From Capnocytophaga cynodegmi DSM 19736 (GTDB lineage: Bacteria > Bacteroidota > Bacteroidia > Flavobacteriales > Flavobacteriaceae), in contig NZ_KB900704.1 of the NCBI RefSeq assembly GCF_000379185.1, forward strand, positions 62,001-126,000: a DNA stretch of 64,000 bases. The letters are read 5' to 3'. The notes under the pieces are model-generated. The model did not search any database, had not been told where the DNA came from, and saw only the letters and a program-made list of their open reading frames with translations. The position numbers and the translations under genes are program-made. Below, piece by piece: positions 44,404-52,998 of this stretch (positions are counted from its first letter, which is position 1; each line of letters starts with the position of its first letter).

Positions 44404-45171
44404 ATGGAACTAAAACTATCAAAACCGATTTGTTTCTTCGATTTGGAAACCACTGGAACAGACATTACTAAAGACCGCATTGTTGAAATCTCCATACTAA
44501 AAGTATATCCTAATGGGAATAAAGAAAGTAAAACGTGGTTGGTAAATCCTACAATTCCGATACCCAAAGGAGCAAGTGATGTACACGGAATTACCAATGA
44601 ACGCGTAGCCAACGAACCCACTTTCAAGGAACTTGCCAAAACCATTCATAATATGATTAAAGATTCGGACTTGGCAGGTTACAATTCCGACCGCTTCGAT
44701 ATTCCTCTTTTAGCGGAAGAAATGCTCCGTGCCGACGTCGATTTTGATTTAGGAAACCGCGTAACGGTAGATGTACAAACCATCTTCCACAAAATGGAAC
44801 AACGCACCCTGAGTGCCGCTTATAAGTTCTACTGCGGAAAAACATTGGACAACGCGCACTCAGCAGCAGCGGACACCAATGCCACCTATGAGATACTAAA
44901 ATCACAACTCGACCGATACAGCGAACTCGAAAACGATATGAAAAAACTCAGCGAGTTCACCACTCGAAAACAAGCGGTAGACTTTGCTGGATTTATTGCA
45001 CTGAACGACAAAAATGAAACCATTTTCACCTTCGGAAAGCACAAAGGCAGAAAAGTAGAAGAAATACTGGAAGAAGAACCTGGTTACTTCGGCTGGATTT
45101 TGAATGCTGACTTTCCGCTGTACACCAAAAAGGTACTAACAGCCATCAAACTAAAAGGATTTTCAAAATAA
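44404..45171 (+). CDS. DnaQ-type 3'-5' exonuclease with ExoX-like C-terminal domain
   Basis: A 255-residue DEDDh exonuclease. ExoI motif FFDLETTGTD gives D13 and E15; ExoII is GYNSDRFDIPLL with D99; ExoIII is AHSAAADTNATY with H152 and D157, so all catalytic residues are present. The C-terminal region (about 200-255, FTFGKHKGRKVEEILEEEPGYFGWILNADFP) matches the short domain found at the end of exodeoxyribonuclease X-like proteins. It may act in repair or nucleic-acid turnover; polymerase proofreading is less likely because no polymerase gene is nearby. Confidence 0.9.
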   Translation: MELKLSKPICFFDLETTGTDITKDRIVEISILKVYPNGNKESKTWLVNPTIPIPKGASDVHGITNERVANEPTFKELAKTIHNMIKDSDLAGYNSDRFDIPLLAEEMLRADVDFDLGNRVTVDVQTIFHKMEQRTLSAAYKFYCGKTLDNAHSAAADTNATYEILKSQLDRYSELENDMKKLSEFTTRKQAVDFAGFIALNDKNETIFTFGKHKGRKVEEILEEEPGYFGWILNADFPLYTKKVLTAIKLKGFSK

Positions 45172-45248
45172 TTTAGCTGAAATCTTTTCCAAATAAAACG
45201 CAAAAATTATTGCGTACGTCCTATAAAAAACCTAAAAATAAACCTACT

Positions 45249-45866
45249 ATGAAAAAATTTATCTTTGGAATGCTCACCGCTGTAGCCGTATTGCTACTTG
45301 TTAAGTTCTTTTGGGACAGAAAGGAAGCAAGGGAAACATTGGAGGCAGATTCGGCTCTGATTCAAACACAAATAGCCAATGTTAGCAAACTTGTAGTAAC
45401 AGAAGGGCATTTTGCTGAGGTGATTTCTTACACTGATAGCCAGAAGTATTTTATGGACTTGCTTTCATTCGATAAAAAGATTCTAATCGTTGTCAATGCA
45501 GATGTTACCGTTTCTTACGATTTGCATAAGATAGTTTACGACATTGATGAGGTCAATAAAAAAGTGATTATCAAGTCTATCCCTGATGCCGAACTTAAGA
45601 TTTATCCCAAAATGAAGTACTACGATGTTAGTCAGAACCCAGTAAATCCGTTCGGAACTGATGATGTTAATAAAATCCAACGCCAAGTGAACGCCGAATT
45701 GGAGAAGAAGATTGCACAATCCAACCTAAAGAAAAATGCAGAAAATCGCCTAATTTCAGAATTAGCAAACATCATTTTCTTAACAAAATCCATCGGTTGG
45801 ACGTTGGAATACAACAGTTTGCCTATTGAAAACGCAAGCGATTTAAAAGTCATCGAAAAGAATTAA
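45249..45866 (+). CDS. DUF4230 membrane-anchored protein
   Basis: A 205-residue protein starting MKKFIFGMLTAVAVLLLVKFF, a single N-terminal transmembrane anchor without a cleavage site, then an extracytoplasmic mixed alpha/beta domain (FAEVISYTDSQKYF, ILIVVNADVTVSYDL, KVIIKSIPDAELKIYPKMKYYDV) typical of DUF4230. The upstream in-frame ATG would add 13 basic residues and is not used. Function unknown; its neighbours do not suggest a role. Confidence 0.85.
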   Translation: MKKFIFGMLTAVAVLLLVKFFWDRKEARETLEADSALIQTQIANVSKLVVTEGHFAEVISYTDSQKYFMDLLSFDKKILIVVNADVTVSYDLHKIVYDIDEVNKKVIIKSIPDAELKIYPKMKYYDVSQNPVNPFGTDDVNKIQRQVNAELEKKIAQSNLKKNAENRLISELANIIFLTKSIGWTLEYNSLPIENASDLKVIEKN

Positions 45867-45913
45867 GCAAAATAAATATCGTAACAAAAACACACATATT
45901 AACCTGATAGTAT

Positions 45914-46525
45914 ATGAAAATCATCTGTGTAGGAAAAAATTACATCGACCATATTAAAGAATTTGATGGGAAACAACCCGATAATATGGTATTATTCCTA
46001 AAACCCGATACTGCTATTCATAATCCTGAAATGCCGTATTACATTCCCGATTTCACCAACGATTTACATCACGAAATTGAGGTAATCCTGAAAATTAATC
46101 AGAACGGGAAGCACATTTCGGAGAAGTTCGCACACAAATATTACGATGAAATTGGTTTAGGAATTGACTTTACAGCTCGTGATGTACAAGCACAACTTCG
46201 AAAAGAAGGACTTTCGTGGGAAAAAGCCAAAGCATTTGATGGCTCGGCGATTATAGGGAATTTTATCGAAAAGTCACGCTTTCCTGATTTAAATTCACTT
46301 GCTTTCCGATTGGAAAAGAACGGACAAAAAGTTCAAGAAAGCAGCACAAATTTAATGATTTGGAAGTTTGACCAAATCATTTCAGAAGCATCAAAATTTT
46401 TCACTCTACGCAAAGGCGACATTATCTTCACAGGGACACCCGCTGGAGTGGGCAGTGTAGCTCCCAACGATGTACTTGAAGGATTTTTGGAAAATCAGAA
46501 GATGTTTGAAGTTAATATCAAGTAA
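45914..46525 (+). CDS. Fumarylacetoacetate hydrolase family protein
   Basis: A 203-residue single-domain FAH-fold enzyme. The conserved MKIICVGKNYIDH start, VLFLKPDTAI, HHEIEVILKI (metal-binding H and E), GLGIDFTARDVQ, and IIFTGTPAGVG near 175-185 are all present. Such proteins act as acylpyruvate hydrolases or oxaloacetate decarboxylases; the exact substrate is unknown. It is followed by a hairpin terminator. Confidence 0.92.
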   Translation: MKIICVGKNYIDHIKEFDGKQPDNMVLFLKPDTAIHNPEMPYYIPDFTNDLHHEIEVILKINQNGKHISEKFAHKYYDEIGLGIDFTARDVQAQLRKEGLSWEKAKAFDGSAIIGNFIEKSRFPDLNSLAFRLEKNGQKVQESSTNLMIWKFDQIISEASKFFTLRKGDIIFTGTPAGVGSVAPNDVLEGFLENQKMFEVNIK

Positions 46526-46536
46526 CTTGATAATTG

Positions 46537-46596
46537 AAAAACCTCGAAACGAAATTTTTCTTCTTAAGAAAAAACTTCATTTCGAGGTTTTCTATA
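46537..46596 (+). terminator. Terminator after the FAH gene
   Basis: AAAACCTCGAAA and TTTCGAGGTTTT (46537-46591) form the outer stem with further A/T pairing inside. It also occupies much of the gap to the next gene; downstream (46597-46759) I see nothing else. Confidence 0.8.
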
Positions 46597-46759
46597 TAAA
46601 GACGTACGTCAGAAAATTCCTAACAGAACTTAAAGCTACGTCGCTCAACACTCAATCTTTTTCGTACCATTGAGTCTAATTTTACGAATTTCACTTGCTT
46701 TTTATTCAGATTTTTTTGGATTTCTTTATAAAGCAAACAGCGATAAAGCGAAAATGGTG

Positions 46760-47521
46760 TTACCAGCTTCCACTGGCTCCTCCGCCTCCGCCCATTCCAC
46801 CGCCGAAGCCTCCAAAACCTCCTGAACTTCCTCCACCGCCGAAGCCTCCGCCAAAACCGCCAGAGTTTCGCCCCATACTGGAAAGAATTATCATATCAAA
46901 AAGGTCAAAACCACCGCCTCCACGACTATTATTTCCGCCTTTACCTCCTTTTGACAAAGCTATAATCAGTAAAAGCATTGCAATTCCAAAAATAACTATC
47001 ACCGAGAAAGGTATGCCCTGCGTTGAGGTAACGTCATTCTTGTACGTACCTGAAAGCACCTGCATTATCGAAGTTGTGGCACTATCAAAACCCGCATAAT
47101 AATTCCCTTGCCTGAAATGAGGAATCATATCTTGTGTGATAATTTGCTTACTCAGTGCATCGGTTAGGTATTCTTCTACCCCATAACCTGTTGATATTGC
47201 TACCTTTCGTTGCTCAGAAGCCATTAATATCAGTACGCCATTATCCTTTCCTTTTTGTCCAATTTTCCATTCGGAAAGAATTTCAGCTGCCTGAAAATTA
47301 ATATCATCATTGGTTGTTGGAACAATTGCAATGACAATTCCTGTGGAAGTAGAATCTGCGTAATGAGCTAACTTTGTATTAAGAAACATTCTTTCTTGAT
47401 CGGAAAGTACGTTGGCATAATCCTGCACTGCTTCATTCGGATTCTTTAACTTAGGAACTTGTGCCAAAAGCAATGGCTGAATGGCAAAAAGCAATATGAT
47501 ACAATAATATAATTTCTTCAT
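46760..47521 (-). CDS. TPM-domain protein with Gly-rich tail (YgcG family)
   Basis: A 253-residue membrane-anchored protein. Signal MKKLYYCIILLFAIQPLLLAQ, TPM phosphatase-like domain about 25-150 (VQDYANVLSDQERMFLNTKLA, LIMASEQRKVAISTGYGVE, DMIPHFRQGNYYAGFDSA), a transmembrane helix about 168-187, then a low-complexity tail of glycine, serine and phenylalanine repeats ending GGASGSW. The stop of the preceding TPM gene overlaps its ATG by one base, so they are coupled. The family is tied to LemA proteins and photosystem or membrane-protein maintenance; the role here is unknown. Confidence 0.92.
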   Translation of the reverse strand: MKKLYYCIILLFAIQPLLLAQVPKLKNPNEAVQDYANVLSDQERMFLNTKLAHYADSTSTGIVIAIVPTTNDDINFQAAEILSEWKIGQKGKDNGVLILMASEQRKVAISTGYGVEEYLTDALSKQIITQDMIPHFRQGNYYAGFDSATTSIMQVLSGTYKNDVTSTQGIPFSVIVIFGIAMLLLIIALSKGGKGGNNSRGGGGFDLFDMIILSSMGRNSGGFGGGFGGGGSSGGFGGFGGGMGGGGGASGSW

Positions 47522-47964
47522 CAAATTTCTCCTTTTGAAATATCATCAGGAAGCTCATTAACATCTTCTTTCTGATATGGAAAATAACGTTTCAACTCTT
47601 CACCAGCTTTAAGAATGCCCTCAATAATTCCCTGACAGAATTGTCCTTTCTGGAAATGCAACCGCATTTGGTTTTTTGTAGTTTCCCAAAAATCTGGTGG
47701 AACTAATTTGTTAATGCCTTCATCTCCATAGATGGCAAATTTCTTATCCTGAACAGCAAAATAGAACAGCACACCATTACGCTGGGTTGTAGTGTCCATT
47801 TTCAATAAATGAAAAACCTCCACAGCTCTTTCAAGAGGTTCTGTGGAAGTTTTAGCTTCTAAATGCACACGTATTTCGCCCGAAGTAGTTTTTTCGGCAA
47901 CACGAATGGCTTCTATAATTTCTTTTTCTTCTTGCGAAGTTAAAAAATCTTCAATTCTTGGCAT
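47521..47964 (-). CDS. Second TPM-domain protein
   Basis: A 147-residue protein without a signal peptide or membrane helix, made of one TPM domain (FLTSQEEKEIIEAIRVAEKTTSGEIRVHLEAK, GVLFYFAVQDKKFAIYGDEGINKLV, FQKGQFCQGIIEGILKAGEEL). It has no gap to the upstream LemA gene and a one-base overlap with the downstream TPM gene. Confidence 0.9.
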   Translation of the reverse strand: MPRIEDFLTSQEEKEIIEAIRVAEKTTSGEIRVHLEAKTSTEPLERAVEVFHLLKMDTTTQRNGVLFYFAVQDKKFAIYGDEGINKLVPPDFWETTKNQMRLHFQKGQFCQGIIEGILKAGEELKRYFPYQKEDVNELPDDISKGEI

Positions 47965-48552
47965 TTATTTAAAATCAAAGTTAACTTCTGGTGCGTTTTC
48001 AGCTCCTTCTTTTGCTTTGAACAAAGGCATTTTTGAGCGGCCTGTAAATCCTGCAATCAAGCTGTTAGGGAATAACTCAATGTATACATTATATTCTTTA
48101 GCTGAAGCATTAAAACGATTACGAGCCACATTAATTCTGTTCTCAGTACCTTCAATTTGTGATTGTAATTGTAAAAAATTCTGGTTTGCTTTCAAATCAG
48201 GATAGCGTTCCACAGTTACTAACAATCGAGACAAAGCTGAAGTAAGCCCAGCTTGTGCTTCTTGAAACTGATTGATGGCTTCAGGAGTTAAATTAGAGGC
48301 ATCTACATTTACAGAAGTAGCTTTAGAACGAGCTTCAATAACTTGTGTTAATGTTCCTCTTTCAAAGTCGGCAGCTCCTTGAACTGTTTTTACCAAATTG
48401 CCGATAAGGTCAGAACGACGTTGGTATGAACTTTCCACATCTGCCCACTCTTTTTCGGCTTCTCCTTTAAGACGCACCATTTGGTTATTTTTACTAACGC
48501 CCCAAAATCCTACAACGGCAAGTATTGCCACAATAATAATCCACTTTTTCAT
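47965..48552 (-). CDS. LemA family protein
   Basis: A 195-residue protein with an N-terminal membrane anchor (IIIVAILAVVGFWGV) and the LemA helical domain: DVESSYQRRSDLIGNLVKTVQGAADFERGTL, RYPDLKANQNFLQLQSQIEGTENRINVARNRFNASAKEYNVYIELFPNSLIA. First gene of a tight lemA-TPM-TPM operon. A candidate -7 box reading TAGATTTG on the minus strand lies at 48580-48573. Function of the family is unknown. Confidence 0.93.
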   Translation of the reverse strand: MKKWIIIVAILAVVGFWGVSKNNQMVRLKGEAEKEWADVESSYQRRSDLIGNLVKTVQGAADFERGTLTQVIEARSKATSVNVDASNLTPEAINQFQEAQAGLTSALSRLLVTVERYPDLKANQNFLQLQSQIEGTENRINVARNRFNASAKEYNVYIELFPNSLIAGFTGRSKMPLFKAKEGAENAPEVNFDFK

Positions 48553-48677
48553 ATGTTTACAATTTTAAAAGGCAAATCTAATAAATATAATTTACAATCC
48601 TAATGATATTCTGTATTTTATTTTAAATTTTCAAAAGAAAATAAACAAAAAGCTAATCAACTCAAAGAATTGATTTA

Positions 48678-49628
48678 TTATTGTTTTACCTTATTTTCAT
48701 TTGGGCGATAACCTTCTAATAAATCATCGTTTTCAAATATAAATGGAATTGACGTAGGTTGATTCCATTCTACATCGTAACGATGCATCAAAAAATCGTT
48801 TAGCTCAGTACGATTGTTAAATTTCACCGCTTGGTAAGGCTCTTGGAAAGATAATTTTTCGATAAAAATAAGTTTGTTATCCGTTGTTGGAACTAAAACC
48901 CCCACGTGACCTACAAATAATTCACTTTCCTCAGGAGTAATCGCCGAATGAAAAAAAACCGAAATGAGCGACGCTTTGGCTCTATCATTTTTATGAGGAA
49001 ACGTGATGCCTTTCTCTTTCCAATTTTTTCGTGCATTTTCAATATGCTTTTGAGTATCAGAAACGTACGGAGTTGGGAAATTGGTGTATAAATTCATAAA
49101 AACTTCCTTTTCCCTCTCAGAAAATACCCTTTTAGGATTGTTCTCCAATGCATCATTATCCACAAATAGATTTAAACCAACGTTAGTTTTAGGCTCTTTA
49201 ACCTCCACAAAATCACGTAATAAATCCAAAGAAGTAATTCTACAATTGTAACCAGGAAAATTAGGGTGTTTTTTATCCCAACGTTCTATAACACTAACTT
49301 GGTCATACTTAGGAGTTAAGTTATCCGAAGTAGAAAACCCTTGCTGAACCAATCCTACATCGCCTACCAAATTATTAAAATAGTTCACATTTTCAAAGAA
49401 AGCTTCAATATTAGCTTGAGCAATTCCAGCATTGGCAAGTGCCTGTTTTACTTCTTCCTGACTGGCTTTATCCACCAAATTGGAATATTCCATTTGTTTT
49501 AAAAAAGGCTGATTTTCAATATTTTCTTGTTTGGTAAGTGAATTTATGTTTGTTGTCTGTTTATTTTGTTGATTACAAGCTACAAAAGCAACTGCCAACC
49601 CCATAATTAAAATACTTTTTCCTTTCAT
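48678..49628 (-). CDS. DUF4300-family lipoprotein
   Basis: A 316-residue lipoprotein starting MKGKSILIMGLAVAFVAC, lipidated C18, then NQQNKQTTNINSLTK. The remaining sequence (EYSNLVDKASQEEVKQALANAGI, YNCRITSLDLLRDFVEV, FFHSAITPEESELFVGHVGVLVP, FIEKLSFQEPYQAVKF) fits DUF4300, also found in Gram-positive pathogens such as streptococci, where the role is unknown. The longer frame upstream lacks a good start context, and the chosen start gives a proper lipobox. Confidence 0.85.
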   Translation of the reverse strand: MKGKSILIMGLAVAFVACNQQNKQTTNINSLTKQENIENQPFLKQMEYSNLVDKASQEEVKQALANAGIAQANIEAFFENVNYFNNLVGDVGLVQQGFSTSDNLTPKYDQVSVIERWDKKHPNFPGYNCRITSLDLLRDFVEVKEPKTNVGLNLFVDNDALENNPKRVFSEREKEVFMNLYTNFPTPYVSDTQKHIENARKNWKEKGITFPHKNDRAKASLISVFFHSAITPEESELFVGHVGVLVPTTDNKLIFIEKLSFQEPYQAVKFNNRTELNDFLMHRYDVEWNQPTSIPFIFENDDLLEGYRPNENKVKQ

Positions 49629-49767
49629 AATGATTTCCTTAAGATTTAAAGTGCTAATGTAAATTATTTTTTTGATTTTCAAAGCAATATTTTTATTATT
49701 TCCCACAGAATCCCCAGATATTCACTAATTCCTATTTCATTCAAAACAATACAAAAATATACTAATG

Positions 49768-49893
49768 ACAATATTTTAGGTTATGATGAGTATTTTTTAG
49801 GTTCAAGAAACAATATTTTAGCTTCCAATGACTATTTTTTAGATTCAGAAAGCAATAATTTAGATTTTGATTAGTATTTTTATTCTTCAATAA
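49768..49893. repeat. 21-bp tandem repeat array, copy 1 (six units)
   Basis: Six units of 21 bp start at 49768, 49789, 49810, 49831, 49852 and 49873, with the pattern ACAATATTTTAG-CTTCCAATG. The array lies in the 410-bp gap 49629-50038, where I see no gene. Array 2 of the same family is at 50881-51132. Confidence 0.9.
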
Positions 49894-50038
49894 AGATATT
49901 CCATATCAATTGAAGTCTAATAAATTAATTTGATTGCTTTATCATACTATTTTTTTCGTTTCGATTCTTAAAAGTAGAAGGGAAAAATTAAAAAAGATTC
50001 TATACATTTGTGCTTTCAACAGATAAAAATTGAGTAAA

Positions 50039-50788
50039 ATGAAAAAAAGTGTTTTAAAAATGATTTTTTTAGTAGTGTCATTAGCTACTATTTCTTGTGG
50101 AAAGGATACCGATAGTCCAAAACCTAATGAAAATGATTCAACTCCCGTAAAACTTATTAAGTCAATAAAAATCAACGGCGGAGAAGAGAATTTAAAAGAA
50201 GCTATAATTCATTATACATACAATAATGAAAATAAAATTACTAAAATAGGTGATGTAATTGATATATCTTACTCAAAAAATAAGATTGAGATTGGAGTAT
50301 TTAAGGTATCAGCTACAATTAACGAAAAAGGAAATGTCGTTTCTTTAATAAAAAAAGAAACTTACGATAAAAAATATGAATATAAATACAATGCTGAGAA
50401 TCAATTGATTCAAGAAATCAACAAAGCAGCTGAAGGAACCATCGATAAAGATGAAATATATGATTATCATTGGGAAAATGGTAATTTTGTAGCTTTAGGG
50501 GACAAAAATAATCCTGCTGTAAGAATTGAATATGGAAAAAATGTCAATAAAAATAATTTTTCATTAATTTTAAGTCGTTCTCATTATTATAAAATGTTTT
50601 TAATTTATTTACCTTTTCCTGTAGGAAAAAACTCAAAAATGCTTCCTACTAAAGTTTCTTCAGATGTATATACTTACACTTATGAATACGAATTCGATAA
50701 GGAAGGCTATGTTACCAAAATCACTGAAAATTACGAAAATACTCGGAATAAAGAAAAATACGTAACTACAATCGAAATCAATTACTAA
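50039..50788 (+). CDS. Lipoprotein, paralogue of the 40655 lipoprotein
   Basis: A 249-residue lipoprotein: MKKSVLKMIFLVVSLATISC, lipidated C20, then GKDTDSPKPNENDSTPVK, the same kind of acidic linker as in the 384-residue paralogue at 40655-41809. The body carries YD-type repeats (HYTYNNENKITKI, YEYKYNAENQLIQE, YEYEFDKEGYVTKITE). It is shorter than its paralogue by a deletion in the middle. The gene lies between two 21-bp repeat arrays and ends with a terminator. ATG 50039 is used; the longer frame starts with TTG. Confidence 0.75.
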   Translation: MKKSVLKMIFLVVSLATISCGKDTDSPKPNENDSTPVKLIKSIKINGGEENLKEAIIHYTYNNENKITKIGDVIDISYSKNKIEIGVFKVSATINEKGNVVSLIKKETYDKKYEYKYNAENQLIQEINKAAEGTIDKDEIYDYHWENGNFVALGDKNNPAVRIEYGKNVNKNNFSLILSRSHYYKMFLIYLPFPVGKNSKMLPTKVSSDVYTYTYEYEFDKEGYVTKITENYENTRNKEKYVTTIEINY

Positions 50789-50807
50789 ATAAAATATCAA
50801 AGTAGGG

Positions 50808-50845
50808 AAAAGGTTATCAATTCAGAAAGAATGATAACCTTTTTT
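50808..50845 (+). terminator. Terminator after the 50039 lipoprotein
   Basis: AAAAGGTTATC and GATAACCTTTT form an 11-bp stem, followed by T residues. Confidence 0.85.
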
Positions 50846-50880
50846 CTTTTAGCTTTTTTTAAAATAAAATTGTTTTTAAA

Positions 50881-51132
50881 ACAATATTTTAGATTCCAAT
50901 GACTAAAATTTAGATTCCATAATCAATATTTTAAATTCTGATGACTATTTTTTAGATTCAGAAAGCAATAATTTAGATTCCGAAAACAATATTTTTGATT
51001 CCAGAAGCAATATTTTAGATTCTGATGACTATTTTTTAGCTTCCGATGACAATATTTTAGCTTCCGATGACTAAAATTTAGATTCCAAAGACAATATTTT
51101 AGATTCCAGAACCTATTTTTTATCTTCTTTAA
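50881..51132. repeat. 21-bp tandem repeat array, copy 2 (twelve units)
   Basis: Twelve units of exactly 21 bp from 50881 to 51132, with the pattern ACAATATTTTAG or ACTATTTTTTAG, then ATTCCGATG or similar. The stretch ATGACTATTTTTTAGATTCA and on to 50979 is identical over 39 bp to 49828-49866 in the first array. An 87-codon minus-strand frame exists through it with seven-residue periodicity, but I do not call it a gene. It occupies most of the 452-bp gap 50789-51240, which also holds two terminators. Confidence 0.92.
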
Positions 51133-51167
51133 ATTCTTTAAGTTCTTTTTTGCTTTTCTTTCAGTGT

Positions 51168-51205
51168 ATAAAAAAACTCCGAACACAAAATATGCATTCG
51201 GAGTT
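51168..51205 (-). terminator. Terminator after the 51241 ABC-F gene
   Basis: AACTCCGAA (51175-51183) and TTCGGAGTT (51197-51205) form a 9-bp stem, followed on the minus strand by a T run. Confidence 0.8.
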
Positions 51206-51240
51206 GTTTATTGTACTTATTTTTTAGTTTCTGAAAGCGT

Positions 51241-52875
<1,635 letters not shown>

Positions 52876-52998
52876 TTAAATCGGGTGCAAAGATATTATT
52901 ATTAAATGAAAGAGAAAAGTTTGTACACAAAAAAGCCGACTTACGTAACTGTAAATCGGCAAAAAAGAACGTTCTCATACGTGAATAACCTTTTTTCC

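Noticed and set aside
46695-47099. Proline-rich plus-strand protein
   Set aside because: It is the antisense of the glycine-rich tail of the TPM protein; proline runs come from reading GGN codons in reverse.
49768-51132. CRISPR or integron array
   Set aside because: Units are contiguous and all similar; there is no integrase, spacer or attC-like fold.
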